From Puniceicoccus vermicola (lineage in GTDB: Bacteria; Verrucomicrobiota; Verrucomicrobiia; Opitutales; Puniceicoccaceae): DNA of 64,000 nt. The stretch spans positions 19,216 through 83,215 of the forward strand of contig NZ_JACHVA010000118.1 of NCBI RefSeq assembly GCF_014230055.1. The letters are read 5' to 3'. Below are positions 28,991-38,828 of this stretch, one piece after another. Position 1 is the stretch's first letter; each line of letters starts with the position of its first letter. A program made the position numbers and the translations under genes. The notes beneath the pieces were generated by a model. That model was not told the DNA's origin and did no database searches. It was given only the letters and a program-made list of their open reading frames with translations.

Positions 28991-29293
28991 TTAGCTCTCT
29001 TGGGCAGGAGCTTCCTCGCCAGCAGGAGCTGCAGCAGCTTCGGGAGCCGCTTTGCGAGCGCGACGAATCAAGCTGCGAACCGTGTCGGTTGGCTTGGCGC
29101 CGTGTTCCTGCCAGTAGTCGACTCGATCGAGATCGAGCTTCCACTGCTTTTCCTCAGTCTTGTTTTGAGGGTCGTAGGTGCCGAGCAATTCAACATACCG
29201 GCCGTCACGACGGGCGGTGTTCTCTGCAACGACTACCCGATAGAACGGGTTGTGACGGTTGCCGTGTCTTTGGAGTCTGATCTTAAGAGCCAT
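28991..29293 (-). CDS. rpsP: 30S ribosomal protein S16
   Basis: The 100-residue protein begins MALKIRLQRHGNRHNPFYRVVV, the signature of bS16, and has an Ala/Glu-rich C-terminal tail found in some phyla. It is part of the small ribosomal subunit. In many bacteria rpsP is followed by rimM, trmD and rplS; here the next gene on the strand is a cation transporter, so that block is split. Confidence 0.97.
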   Translation of the reverse strand: MALKIRLQRHGNRHNPFYRVVVAENTARRDGRYVELLGTYDPQNKTEEKQWKLDLDRVDYWQEHGAKPTDTVRSLIRRARKAAPEAAAAPAGEEAPAQES

Positions 29294-29403
29294 TTCTTGA
29301 AAAAAGAGTGGAGAAAGTCGAAAACCTTAAAAACTGTCAAGGCTTATCAGAGAAATGAAAAGAATCGCTCGACAGGAGCCATCATTCTCTATGGATAAAG
29401 TCC

Positions 29404-30504
29404 ATGCTACAAGCTGGAATCGTCGGTCTCCCCAATGTGGGAAAAAGCACACTGTTCAACGCCCTGACGCGCACGCGGAAGGCGGAGGCTCAGAACTACC
29501 CGTTCTGCACCATTGAGCCCAACGTAGGGGTGGTCAACGTTCCGGACGAACGTCTCGAGCCTCTGGCCAAGCTTGAGAACAGCCAGAAGATCATCCCTGC
29601 CGCCATTGAGATGGTCGATATCGCCGGACTCGTCGCCGGGGCCAGCAAAGGAGAAGGCCTTGGAAATCAATTCCTCGCCAACATTCGCGAGGTCGACGCG
29701 ATCGTACAGGTGGTTCGCTGTTTTGAAGACGCCGACGTCGTCCACAATATGGGCGAAATCGATCCGGTGCGCGACATTGAGGTCATTGAAACCGAGCTCG
29801 TACTCGCCGACCTGCAAAGCCTTTCGAGTCAAGAGGTCAAGGTTCAGAAGAAAGCCCGCGGCGGCGACAAGGAAGCGGCCAAGCAACTGGCCCTCATCCA
29901 GCGCCTCACCCCCCATCTCAACGAGGGCCATGCCGCCTTTACCCTCCCCCTTGAAGAAGGCGAAGACGAGATTCTCCCTCGCCTGAACCTCCTCTCGGCC
30001 ATTCCGGTTCTCTACGCCTGCAATGTCTCCGACACCGACCTGGCGGACCCGGATTCCCTGGAAACCGTCCAAGCCGTGCGCAAGCATGCCAAGGATCGCG
30101 GCGACGCCGGCGTCTGCGTCATCAGTGCCCAAACCGAGTCCGAATTGATCGATTTTTCTCCCGAGGAAGCTAAGGAGTATTTATCCGAACTCGGCGTCTC
30201 CGACTCCGGAGTCAGTGGACTCATCCAAAACACCTACAACCTCCTCGGCCTAGCATCCTACCTGACCGCTGGCCCTCAGGAAGTTCGCGCGTGGACCTAC
30301 AGGGTCGGGATGAAAGCCCCACAGTGCGCAGGTGTCATCCACACCGATTTTGAGAAAGGCTTCATCAAGGCCGAGGTCGTTTCCTTCAATGACCTGATCT
30401 CTGCCGGCAGCATCCAAGCCGCCCGGGATGCCGGACGCTACCGCCTCGAGGGAAAAGAGTATCTGGTCGAGGACGGCGACGTCGTTCACTTCCGCTTCGC
30501 CTAG
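29404..30504 (+). CDS. ychF: Redox-regulated ATPase/GTPase YchF
   Basis: The 366-residue protein has an OBG-type G domain with G1 [14 protein letters not shown], switch region [11 protein letters not shown] and G3 DIAGLV, and an altered specificity loop as in YchF, which prefers ATP. The helical insert (about 130-200) and C-terminal TGS-like domain (GAVSGSI-type fold, ends [13 protein letters not shown]) are present. YchF binds ribosomes and modulates stress responses. The gene diverges from rpsP, with about 110 bp for both promoters. Confidence 0.95.
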   Translation: MLQAGIVGLPNVGKSTLFNALTRTRKAEAQNYPFCTIEPNVGVVNVPDERLEPLAKLENSQKIIPAAIEMVDIAGLVAGASKGEGLGNQFLANIREVDAIVQVVRCFEDADVVHNMGEIDPVRDIEVIETELVLADLQSLSSQEVKVQKKARGGDKEAAKQLALIQRLTPHLNEGHAAFTLPLEEGEDEILPRLNLLSAIPVLYACNVSDTDLADPDSLETVQAVRKHAKDRGDAGVCVISAQTESELIDFSPEEAKEYLSELGVSDSGVSGLIQNTYNLLGLASYLTAGPQEVRAWTYRVGMKAPQCAGVIHTDFEKGFIKAEVVSFNDLISAGSIQAARDAGRYRLEGKEYLVEDGDVVHFRFA

Positions 30505-30853
30505 GATAGACCCGGGCTCTGCGGACTCCCGAGCCAGAGACCTCCATGTCTCTCCGGGAAGGTCGTAAAGGGAATGATTTGGTCTGCGGCCTGATCCATC
30601 GAGATCAGGTCGCCAGATCTCCCCGTGCTCGAGCAGGAGGTTGGTGTACCGTGGCCATCCGATGCCAGTTACTGCGGATCCTCGAAATCTATGAAAAGAT
30701 TCCCCGGAGTGACCGAGCATGCTTCGATCCGGTGGCAATTGCTCCGGCCAAAACACACATCATCTTGATTAAAGCATTTTCTGGGCCTTTTTAACAACAA
30801 TCTTCCAGAACCGCTTGCAGTCGGGAATCTAATCGGTTAGCAAGGATCATACC
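30505..30853 (+). promoter_or_regulatory. Intergenic region upstream of rpoN
   Basis: No convincing gene is seen in 349 bp. Small hairpins occur (GGCTC ... GAGCC near 30510-30533, AGAGAC ... GTCTCT near 30536-30555, TGATC ... GATCA near 30592-30607). The AT-rich part at 30765-30800 and TTGCAG near 30819 are possible promoter pieces for rpoN. A ribosome site AAGGAT lies about 8 nt before the GTG at 30854. Confidence 0.35.
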
Positions 30854-32302
30854 GTGCCCGAACAAGGATTCCAGCAATTACAGAAGCAGACCCAGTCCCT
30901 GGTTCTCGCTCCGCAGCTACGTCAGTCGCTGAAGATTCTTCAGGCACCGGCGATGGAACTGCGTTCCTCGATTCTGGAAGAATTGCAGATTAATCCTACT
31001 CTGGAGGAGCTCCCAATGGAGGGAGTCAGCCTGGACGACACGGGCGAGGCCCCGGATTCCAACGAAAGTGAACCCGACGGGGAGATGGACTTTGAAAAAG
31101 AGGACTACGAGCTCCTCAACCGGATGGACGAAGACTGGCGCGACGACATCGGCAGCGATTACGCAGTCCGGACTCCGAGCTCCGACGAGGAAGAGCGCCG
31201 CAAGCACTTCTTCGATTCCTTTGTCGGAGAAGTCTCTCTGCAAGAGCATCTCCTTTCTCAGGCCGATCTTTCCGAAATGGATGCCTTGGACCGGAAATCC
31301 TTGGAATACTTGATCGGCAGCCTCGATCGTGAAGGATTCCTCAATGAGGACGTCGAGAACATCGCCCTCCTCGGAGACCTACCGCTGAACAAGGTCAAGA
31401 AGGCCCGCGAACTCCTCCTGACCTTCGATCCGGTCGGGATCGGTGCCGTTGATCGCCAGGAATGCCTCCTCGTGCAGCTGGAACTTTCCGGCAAAGAAAA
31501 GAGTCTTGCCGCCCGCATTCTGCGGGAGGAATACGCCCTTCTCCTCCGTCGCCGCATCCCCGAGCTTGCCCGCAAATTCGGAGTCGACGCAGACACCATT
31601 CATCGCGCTCTCGGAGAGATTGCCAACCTCGACCCCGCTCCCGGCCGCCGCTTTGCGGAGGATAACAACCGGGTCATCGTACCAGACGTAAAGATTTTTA
31701 AGGACGAAGAGGAGGAGTGGCACATCATCCTCAACAACGACTACATCCCTCGACTCCGGATCAGCCGGGTCTACAAGGATCTCATCGCCCAAGGCAAACT
31801 CCCCCGCAAGGAGAAGGAATACCTGCGTGAGAAAATCCGCTCCGGGCGATTCCTGATGAACTCAATCGAGCAACGGCAACAGACCGTCGAACGCATCGCT
31901 TGGCAACTCCTCGAACTGCAAAAACCTTTCTTTGAGGACGGCGTTTCCAAACTGCGACCGCTGACCATGAATCAAGTCGCCGAAATCATTGGCGTCCACG
32001 AGACCACCGTTTCGCGGGCTATCGCCAATAAATACATCGATACGCCCCATGGGATATTCGAACTCAAGTATTTCTTCACCGCCGGCTATCTGACCGAGGA
32101 CGGGCAATCTGTCTCCAACCGGAGTATCAAGGATACCATTCAGCAAATTGTGGAAGGAGAAGACTCTGCCAAACCTTATAGCGACCAGGCGATCGTCGAG
32201 ATCCTAAAGGAAAAGGGATTCAAGATTGCGCGCCGCACCGTCGCTAAATACCGGGACGAACTCGGGATCCTCCCGACCAACCTTCGCCGCGCCTACCAGT
32301 GA
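30854..32302 (+). CDS. rpoN: RNA polymerase sigma-54 factor
   Basis: The 482-residue protein has the three sigma-54 parts: a Gln/Leu-rich N-terminal region (QTQSLVLAPQLRQSLKILQ), an acidic linker, core-binding and HTH regions, and the C-terminal RpoN box ARRTVAKYRDELGI that recognises the -24 element. It directs transcription from promoters needing AAA+ activators. It uses a GTG start and its stop overlaps the next GTG by 4 bp (GTGA), forming an operon with the tsaB-like gene and alr. Confidence 0.96.
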   Translation: MPEQGFQQLQKQTQSLVLAPQLRQSLKILQAPAMELRSSILEELQINPTLEELPMEGVSLDDTGEAPDSNESEPDGEMDFEKEDYELLNRMDEDWRDDIGSDYAVRTPSSDEEERRKHFFDSFVGEVSLQEHLLSQADLSEMDALDRKSLEYLIGSLDREGFLNEDVENIALLGDLPLNKVKKARELLLTFDPVGIGAVDRQECLLVQLELSGKEKSLAARILREEYALLLRRRIPELARKFGVDADTIHRALGEIANLDPAPGRRFAEDNNRVIVPDVKIFKDEEEEWHIILNNDYIPRLRISRVYKDLIAQGKLPRKEKEYLREKIRSGRFLMNSIEQRQQTVERIAWQLLELQKPFFEDGVSKLRPLTMNQVAEIIGVHETTVSRAIANKYIDTPHGIFELKYFFTAGYLTEDGQSVSNRSIKDTIQQIVEGEDSAKPYSDQAIVEILKEKGFKIARRTVAKYRDELGILPTNLRRAYQ

Positions 32303-32970
32303 ACCCGGGAGACGGAGATTCGCTTCGCCTCGTCGTCAACGCCGAAGGCCGCCGTGTCGATGCGGCGATTCTTCAGGGGCGAGAATGGATCGACTCCGAA
32401 ACGGTCGAAGGCAATTCCGTCGAAAATCTCGCGCCAGCCCTTCGCGCAATTCTGGCCCGCACAAAGACCAAGCCCGCAGACCTCCACACCTGGATTTACA
32501 GCGGCGGCCCTGGATCCCTGCTGGGGCTACGCTCCTTGGCGATGCTTCTGGCCACCTGGGAAATTTCGAATCACGCGAATTCAATTTCCAAATACCGTTA
32601 TTCCGGGCTCGTCTGGACGGCCAGGGAGATCCAGCGAACGATTACGGATCAACCCTTTCTCCTCATCAGCCCCTGGCGAACCAACGCCTGGAACGTTCTT
32701 CGGGTGGAGAACCATCCAGCGACCGAATCCGCCCTCGAAGTGGTCGAAGGCGATCCCGCCGCTGACATCGATCTCCCGGCATATGTCCTCGGAGAACGAC
32801 TCCGCGCGATCCCTCCGGCTGGCAGCCAGACCCTATCCCTTCCCAAGATTGAGACACTCGCACATCACATCGGTGAACCGGGCTTTCTTGTCGAGACGAA
32901 CACAATCGAACCCCTGCAATCCGGCACCACTGAATACAAAAAGTGGACCCCCACTCTCCCCGCCCAATGA
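32299..32970 (+). CDS. TsaB-like protein (tRNA t6A biosynthesis), divergent
   Basis: The 223-residue product has the ASKHA-type opening (LRLVVNAEGRRVDAAIL) and a recognisable TsaB signature in altered form, GPGSLLGLRS, in place of the usual GPGSFTGLR. The C-terminus (VETNTIEPLQSGTTEYKKW) resembles the end of TsaB proteins. TsaB partners TsaD in making threonylcarbamoyl-adenosine in tRNAs. The usual N-terminal DTS motif is degenerate. It is translationally coupled to rpoN and alr. The call is moderate. Confidence 0.62.
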   Translation: MNPGDGDSLRLVVNAEGRRVDAAILQGREWIDSETVEGNSVENLAPALRAILARTKTKPADLHTWIYSGGPGSLLGLRSLAMLLATWEISNHANSISKYRYSGLVWTAREIQRTITDQPFLLISPWRTNAWNVLRVENHPATESALEVVEGDPAADIDLPAYVLGERLRAIPPAGSQTLSLPKIETLAHHIGEPGFLVETNTIEPLQSGTTEYKKWTPTLPAQ

Positions 32971-34106
32971 GCTACAGCAACCAGCATCGGTGCTGGGTTG
33001 AAATCGACCTCGGTGCCCTCGAACGAAATCTCGGCCGCATTCGCGACAACCTACCGCAAGGCGTCCGCTACGTCGCCGTCGTCAAGGCCGACGCCTACGG
33101 CCACGGCGTCCACCAGACAGCCTCCCGGCTCATGCAGGCTAATGCAGACGCATTTGCCGTCGCCAATGTAGAGGAAGGCGCCCGCCTCCTCGAAATCGCC
33201 CGGGGCTGGCCGATCCTCGTCCTCGGACCGGTTCTTCCCGAGGAGGAAAATGCGCTGATCCAGCTCGGCCTCGTCGCCACCGTCTCCTCCTGCGAGGAAG
33301 CCATCCGGTTCAGCGAATCCGCCGGCAACCTCGGCCAAACGCTCGACGTCCACGTCAAAATCGATACTGGCATGGGTCGACTCGGAGTCTGGCATGAGGA
33401 AGCCACTCGCGTCTTTCAAACAATCGCTTCGTCTGAAAATCTTCGCCTTCGGGGAATTTACACCCACTACTCCGATGCCGTCGAGTCTCCCGAATTTACT
33501 CGCGAGCAAAGAGCACGGTTTGTGCAGGCGGTACGGGCGGCCGGACTCGAAGACAGGAACGACCTCCTCATCCACGCCGACAATAGCGCGGGCACCGAAG
33601 CGTTCGACCGCAACAACCCCTTCAACGCCGTCCGCGTCGGATTGTTGCAATTCGGAGTCACCCAATACCCGTCCTCTGTTTTTCACTCGGTTTCCATTGA
33701 ACCCGTATTCCGGTTTTTTACCCGAGTCGGCCTAATCAAGTCTCTCCCGGCCGGAACTCCGGTCAGTTATGGGCGGACCTATGTCACCAAGGAACGCATA
33801 CGGACCGCCATCTTAACGGCGGGATACGGGGACGGGATCCCAACCGCGGCGAGCAATCGCGGCGAAGTCCTGATCCGCGGTCAACGCTGTCCGATTCTCG
33901 GCCGCGTGACGATGGACCAGACCGTCGTCGACGTCACGAAAGTTGAAAACCTCGAAGTCGGGGAAAAGGCGGTGATCATCGGCCGATCGGAATCGTCCGA
34001 AATCACGGTCAGCGAGTTTAGTCGATGGACCGACTCGATTCCTTGGGAGGTTTTCTGCAGCGTGACCAAGCGCGTGCCCCGTCTTTATTCGACGGCTCGC
34101 AAATAA
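32967..34106 (+). CDS. alr: Alanine racemase
   Basis: The 379-residue enzyme has the PLP-lysine motif VVKADAYGHG near residue 38 and the C-terminal catalytic Tyr region (NAVRVGLLQFGVTQYP, then TPVSYGRTYVTKE). It interconverts L- and D-alanine for peptidoglycan. The chosen ATG overlaps the preceding stop (ATGA); the frame is open eight codons further upstream. Length fits the family. Confidence 0.95.
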   Translation: MSYSNQHRCWVEIDLGALERNLGRIRDNLPQGVRYVAVVKADAYGHGVHQTASRLMQANADAFAVANVEEGARLLEIARGWPILVLGPVLPEEENALIQLGLVATVSSCEEAIRFSESAGNLGQTLDVHVKIDTGMGRLGVWHEEATRVFQTIASSENLRLRGIYTHYSDAVESPEFTREQRARFVQAVRAAGLEDRNDLLIHADNSAGTEAFDRNNPFNAVRVGLLQFGVTQYPSSVFHSVSIEPVFRFFTRVGLIKSLPAGTPVSYGRTYVTKERIRTAILTAGYGDGIPTAASNRGEVLIRGQRCPILGRVTMDQTVVDVTKVENLEVGEKAVIIGRSESSEITVSEFSRWTDSIPWEVFCSVTKRVPRLYSTARK

Positions 34107-34121
34107 CCCTGGATTAACCCG

Positions 34122-34208
34122 ATGCTTTCGACGACTCCCAGGGATCGGCTCGCCTTGATCGGCCTCGCCCTTCTTTTGGGAGTTATCCTTCTGATCAACT
34201 TGCTGTAG
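34122..34208 (+). CDS. Possible 28-residue single-helix membrane protein
   Basis: An ATG 16 bp after alr opens 28 codons: a short polar start (MLSTTPRDR) and then a continuous hydrophobic helix LALIGLALLLGVILLINLL ending in TAG. Such tiny membrane proteins are common but hard to prove. No strong ribosome site is seen, and translation could depend on alr. Confidence 0.35.
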   Translation: MLSTTPRDRLALIGLALLLGVILLINLL

Positions 34209-34243
34209 CCCGGTGAGAGACCCTCTTCGCCTCTTTCCTGAAC

Positions 34244-34459
34244 CTACATATCCGAACCGGAAATCGATTCGTCCATTTCCTTGGCCTCGTAAGAATTCAA
34301 CTGGCCAGCGGCTTCAAAGTCATTGACCTGTTGCTCCTCATTCTTGCTCAGACCGGAGATACTCGAATCATAATCATCCGATTCCATATTATCCTGAAAC
34401 TGCACGCAACCGACGAGACCGAACAGGAACGCCAAACCAAGAGCCGAAACTATCTTCAT
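34244..34459 (-). CDS. Small lipoprotein
   Basis: The 71-residue product has a lipoprotein signal (MKIVSALGLAFLFGLVGC) with the modifiable Cys at 18, followed by an acidic mature part rich in Asp, Glu and Ser. It should be anchored in the outer or inner membrane. No family is recognised. The gene stands alone, divergent from the DoxX gene. Confidence 0.7.
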   Translation of the reverse strand: MKIVSALGLAFLFGLVGCVQFQDNMESDDYDSSISGLSKNEEQQVNDFEAAGQLNSYEAKEMDESISGSDM

Positions 34460-34674
34460 GATGAAGGAGAATGACGATCCCGCGAATTAGGACAACTCGT
34501 ATTTTGACCCTACTCCCGTCCACTGAGACGAACTGCCCCAGTAGCGCGAGCTCCCATGTCTCGACCTCCACACACCCAAAATCCACCGATCTCCTATCCC
34601 AGAGAAGATGCCGCTCTTTCTGCCGCACAATGAAGCTTGCCCGATCCTCCGGTCCGCCGGATGATTTCAAAATC

Positions 34675-35106
34675 ATGCTCGAAACTGCTGCAAAACACTA
34701 CTCAGCGGGAATTTGGATTGTGAGCTACGTTTTCCAACTGTTAGCCGCCATCATTCTCCTGCAAACCCTCTACTTCAAATTCACCGGAGCCCCAGAGAGT
34801 GTTTACATTTTCACAAAACTGGATGCGGAACCCTGGGGACGCTATCTTTCGGGGACCATGGAACTCTTTGCGGGAATCATGATCCTGATTCCCAGAACCG
34901 TGATCTATGGAGCAATCCTCTCACTCGGAGTAATCTCCGGAGCCCTGGTCGCACACCTAACCGTCCTCGGCATCGTCCTGACCATCGACGGTCAATCGGA
35001 CCACGGCTCACTTTTCGCCCTCGCCGTCACCGTTTTTGTTTCTTCACTCGTGGTCATCTTCCTCCATCGAAAGGAAATTCCGATCCTCGGGAAGAAGTTT
35101 CGCTAA
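34675..35106 (+). CDS. DoxX-family membrane protein
   Basis: The product (143 residues from the ATG at 34675) has four membrane helices and the pattern of DoxX-like proteins (LLQTLYFKFTGAPESVYIFTKL, then GRYLSGTMELFAGIMILIP). A longer form from 34630 is possible. Function in the family is unsettled (redox or quinone related). It is monocistronic and convergent with the TPR gene. Confidence 0.72.
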   Translation: MLETAAKHYSAGIWIVSYVFQLLAAIILLQTLYFKFTGAPESVYIFTKLDAEPWGRYLSGTMELFAGIMILIPRTVIYGAILSLGVISGALVAHLTVLGIVLTIDGQSDHGSLFALAVTVFVSSLVVIFLHRKEIPILGKKFR

Positions 35107-35133
35107 AGATTCAAGGACGGCAAAAATGCCGAA

Positions 35134-36504
35134 TCAAAGATTTCCAAACTGATCCAAGAACTGACTAATTTCCTCACTCTCGGACGGATCGAAATACATT
35201 GCCGTGGAAAAAGCTCTCTGGGCGTCTAAGATATTTCCCATCCGGTAGTAGGCGCAGCCTAATCCCCTGTGAGCCTTTGCATAATCGGGACGATAGTTGA
35301 TCGAAGCCTGGTAGTCTGCTACTGCTTTCTCATATTCTCCAATATAGTAGTAACAATCCGCACGTTTTCGCGTCGTTACCCTCAACCCATTTTTAAGATC
35401 AATTGCCCGCGAATAAGCATCAATGGCTTCTCGGTAATTTCCAAATCCGTAGTGGTTTATCCTTCCGATGAGAGTGGAAATATCTTCATTGTCCGGATTC
35501 AATTCGAAAGCTCGCTCAGCCAATTCAAGCGCCTTTCGGTCTCGATTCGTTTTGTATAGGTATAGACTGTACCGGTAGAGATTCTGAGATCTCGGATCTT
35601 GTTCTGCGGCCATCTTCGCCCACTCTAACGCCTCAGATTGCATTCCCTGCAGCCAATACAATTCTGCCTGAAGTCTCATAGCTAAGGCCGAATCCGGGTA
35701 TTCCTTCCGGTATTCTTCGATGATTTGTTGGCAACGCTTTCCTTTTTCGGAGTTTGGATCTTCTACCTCTTCCTCAAAATCAGCTTCATACCAAGCGCTT
35801 TCAATTTGGCCAAATCGAGGGTCGAGACCTGCATACTCTTGGATAAAACTGAAAACCTCCCAAGAAGAACCAAGCCATCTGGGATAAAGTGCATAGGCCT
35901 TCTTTGCATAGGGTGAAAAATACAAGGGATCAATCGATACAGCTCGATCGAACCAGAGATCCACTCCTTCTCTGTCGGATAAGCCCATCGAAACTGTGAT
36001 CATCTCCGAACAGGCAACATAATCCGTCGGATCAATCTTGTAGGCCATCAACAAGCGATCCTTTGCTTTTTGCAAATAGGTTTCAAACCCATCCCATCCA
36101 TCATCGGTAACTTGGCTAGCCCAACTGCCACCGCGAAAACGCCACGCCTCTTTTGTTGCCCACTCCCCGTAGAGAGTATAGGGAATTGAGGTCTTTGGGT
36201 TTGCCGCAATCCAATGCTCTAAAAGTGCTCCCATTTCTCTACGACTGGCCAAGGTAAACACAAATAAATCATAGGCTGAAAAACCATCTCGCGTATTCAG
36301 CCTCTCCTCTTTGTAGGGAGAAATGATGGCTTGAACCTCTTCGTATTCTTTCTCTCGCATTAATGAGAGAATCCCATCAGTCATCTCCTGAATCTCAAAA
36401 ACCGTGATAGGATTCGGTTCGGCAGAACTACCTTCTGCACAGGCAACGAGTAGAGATACAATCGAGGCAACCGCCGCAAATGAGAGGAGTAGGTAACGAT
36501 TCAT
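35134..36504 (-). CDS. TPR-repeat lipoprotein
   Basis: The 456-residue protein has a lipoprotein signal with L-V-A-C and Cys at 22. The C-terminal half holds several TPR units (ELAERAFELNPDNEDISTLI, EAIDAYSRAIDLKNGLRVTT, KAVADYQASINYRPDYAKAH, DAQRAFSTAMYFDPSESEEI). It is probably exposed in the periplasm as a protein-interaction scaffold. The frame runs upstream to 36642, but the lipobox fixes the start at 36504. Confidence 0.8.
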   Translation of the reverse strand: MNRYLLLSFAAVASIVSLLVACAEGSSAEPNPITVFEIQEMTDGILSLMREKEYEEVQAIISPYKEERLNTRDGFSAYDLFVFTLASRREMGALLEHWIAANPKTSIPYTLYGEWATKEAWRFRGGSWASQVTDDGWDGFETYLQKAKDRLLMAYKIDPTDYVACSEMITVSMGLSDREGVDLWFDRAVSIDPLYFSPYAKKAYALYPRWLGSSWEVFSFIQEYAGLDPRFGQIESAWYEADFEEEVEDPNSEKGKRCQQIIEEYRKEYPDSALAMRLQAELYWLQGMQSEALEWAKMAAEQDPRSQNLYRYSLYLYKTNRDRKALELAERAFELNPDNEDISTLIGRINHYGFGNYREAIDAYSRAIDLKNGLRVTTRKRADCYYYIGEYEKAVADYQASINYRPDYAKAHRGLGCAYYRMGNILDAQRAFSTAMYFDPSESEEISQFLDQFGNL

Positions 36505-36661
36505 TCGATAGCTTTCTATTATTAGAGCAAAGCTAGGACAAGAGAATTTAATTTCGAACTCCGATTGATCCATTTGAATTTGCGATAGATATCTTGCTGG
36601 AGTTTTCCTCTTGCTGCTTCCCTTATCCTCCTGTGAAACCATTCATCTGCTTACGACTTAA

Positions 36662-38272
36662 ATGGTTAAGATTAAAGAGAGCCCGGGACTCCGCTCCTCC
36701 GTCATTTGCGCTCGGCGTGTGATTCAGCCGAAGGATATCTGCGTTCTCGCCGGAACTTATCTGATCCGCTACGGCATACGCACCCTTCTGCCGGCACTTG
36801 CACTAACCTTAACGATGATCGTTGGGAACAAGGCCCTCGGAGGCGGCAAGAGTGCGTTGCCCTTCACCCCGATGCTTGTAGCCTTTCTGCTGGTCGCGAT
36901 CGGATTTGCTCTCAAATTCTTCCCCATCTTCTTTTCCAAGAAAAGGCTAACCACCGCCGAAGCCCGGGGATTCGACCAGCTGGAGCTCTACCGCAAAGAA
37001 CGGCTCCCGGTCTTACTCGATTCTCTGGAAGAGCGCGTCTTTCGGCACGAATCCGCCTTAATTCACGATCCCGAAGCCCGGGATATCGAGGAAAGGGCCA
37101 TTCAGGAACGTCAGAACGAGATCACCTCACACCTCGACGATTTGTCCCCCGAAACCCTTCATTGGCTCGGGGCCACCCAAGGATCGGACCTCGTCGACGG
37201 ACTCGTCAGGCAACACCCATTGAGCAACGGAGTCGAGGCCTCCCGATCCGGTTTCCTCATTACTGCCCACTCCGGACTCGCGGCCCCGCTTTCGGAAACC
37301 GCTACCCGTGCGGTGACCGGTTACGACTTCTCCCTTCTGCTCGACTATCTCGACGGAGCTCCCTTCCACACCTCGGACACGAAGATCGACGAACAGTTTC
37401 AAGGTCATCCGGTCCTCAGGGAGGCGCTGAAGGATGTAAAAAGCGGGAAGCGGTCTCTCCCCCGTTACCTGCGTCCCTCCCGATTCACCCGCCACTCAGA
37501 CATCCTGTTTCACATCACCAATCTTTTCGATGCCATGGAAGAGAAACTCTGGCGGGCGGGAATTTGTCGGGAGGTCATGGTTCAATCCGGACGCTCGTTT
37601 TTAGAGGTCGATGCCGCATTTCCCGACGCCCTGATTACCGCTTCCAGCTTTCTGCGCCCCGGAGACGCGGACAACGACTATCACCGCCAATTCCCTGAAC
37701 TTCCGGAATCTCTCCGCAGCCAGGGCCAACAAGTTCTCCAACGGGTCCTCGGAAAGGATCAGGACGATGCCCTCGCCATGATCGACCGGATGAAGATGCA
37801 TCCTCTCATCCGCGCATTCGCATTACGGCTGTCCTACGACCCCGAATACGTTGCCGAAATCATCCGCCCGGGGTTCATCGACGACATCGAATCCATCCTC
37901 GATGGACAGGAGGCTCCGGCAAGATTCGTCCGGTACCGCGATGAAGTTAAGGCAGATATGACGGAGTTGGAGTCATTCGCAGCCCCAGCACAGCGGTCAC
38001 GAGAAGAGATCCGAACCCTTCGAACCGCCTGGCACCTCAACCTCAACCAATTCCGTGAGCGGCGGGAGCAAGCCATCGATGAAATTCTCGGCACTCAAAA
38101 GGCCATCTCCCAGAAACTCTATTACGTGCGCCTCCATCACGCTCTCACCCTCCTGGACCGGGAAGAGTACCGCCACATTGTCCAGGCGATTGCTTTCAAT
38201 GGAGATGTCCCCACGCCCCCCCTCAAAGTCACGTCACCCGAACCGATCAAACCCACGACCATTAAGTCATGA
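36662..38272 (+). CDS. Unknown protein with two N-terminal membrane helices
   Basis: The 536-residue product has two membrane segments (about 37-55 and 68-90) and then a long, charged, mostly helical cytoplasmic part without a motif recognised here. A C-terminal Pro-rich tail closes it. It overlaps the following lipoprotein gene by 4 bp (ATGA), so the two are probably made together. No function can be assigned. Confidence 0.65.
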   Translation: MVKIKESPGLRSSVICARRVIQPKDICVLAGTYLIRYGIRTLLPALALTLTMIVGNKALGGGKSALPFTPMLVAFLLVAIGFALKFFPIFFSKKRLTTAEARGFDQLELYRKERLPVLLDSLEERVFRHESALIHDPEARDIEERAIQERQNEITSHLDDLSPETLHWLGATQGSDLVDGLVRQHPLSNGVEASRSGFLITAHSGLAAPLSETATRAVTGYDFSLLLDYLDGAPFHTSDTKIDEQFQGHPVLREALKDVKSGKRSLPRYLRPSRFTRHSDILFHITNLFDAMEEKLWRAGICREVMVQSGRSFLEVDAAFPDALITASSFLRPGDADNDYHRQFPELPESLRSQGQQVLQRVLGKDQDDALAMIDRMKMHPLIRAFALRLSYDPEYVAEIIRPGFIDDIESILDGQEAPARFVRYRDEVKADMTELESFAAPAQRSREEIRTLRTAWHLNLNQFRERREQAIDEILGTQKAISQKLYYVRLHHALTLLDREEYRHIVQAIAFNGDVPTPPLKVTSPEPIKPTTIKS

Positions 38273-38664
38273 AAACCTATACCCTCCTCTCCTTCCTCGC
38301 AATAACCGTAATTCTCTCCGGCTGCAGTACGATCCAATCCCCATCCCTTACGGGCGAATGGGAGCAGAAGAAGGACGGAAAGACCCAAGCTGATTTGGTA
38401 TTTGGTCCTGGAGATACCTTTCATGCCAACCTCGCTGCCGCCGACGGCGTCGAAGTGAAGGGAATCACCCATATCGAAGGATCCGAAATCATCTTCATCA
38501 ACGAGAGCGGAACGGACGCCACATCCTCCAACCCTGCCCCCGGCACCTACATGTACTCCATCAAAGGAGATACCCTCGTCTTTGGCAAAATCGAAGACCC
38601 CCTCGTTCGCCGAACCAAGTTCCTCTCCCAGCCTTGGACGCGCGTCGATCCAGAGCAAAAGTAA
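38269..38664 (+). CDS. Small lipoprotein coupled to the preceding membrane-protein gene
   Basis: The 131-residue product has a clear lipobox (VILSGC, Cys at 19) and then a single beta-rich domain starting SLTGEWEQKKDGKTQADLVF, similar in outline to lipocalin-like or META-type stress lipoproteins. It should be membrane anchored. The start overlaps the previous stop by 4 bp. The exact family is uncertain. Confidence 0.72.
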   Translation: MKTYTLLSFLAITVILSGCSTIQSPSLTGEWEQKKDGKTQADLVFGPGDTFHANLAAADGVEVKGITHIEGSEIIFINESGTDATSSNPAPGTYMYSIKGDTLVFGKIEDPLVRRTKFLSQPWTRVDPEQK

Positions 38665-38731
38665 TTCCGAAAGGTTTCGGCGTCGAAACCGGGTAAAGTC
38701 TCTAACGGGAGCCTTTGGACTCCCCGCTAAA

Positions 38732-38756
38732 TCTCACGACTAAAGTCATGCGAGAA
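38732..38756. repeat. REP-like palindrome, family B, copy 1
   Basis: TCTCACGACT, two bases, AGTCATGCGAGA forms an imperfect hairpin. The same core recurs at 42711, 47837 and 47989, always between genes. It is a candidate substrate of the RAYT transposase at 20598. Confidence 0.65.
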
Positions 38757-38828
38757 CGGAAATGGTGCCCAACTGACAAAATTGGTTAGTGCTACCGGGT
38801 TCTGCGATCACCCAGTTCAGTCGATCCT

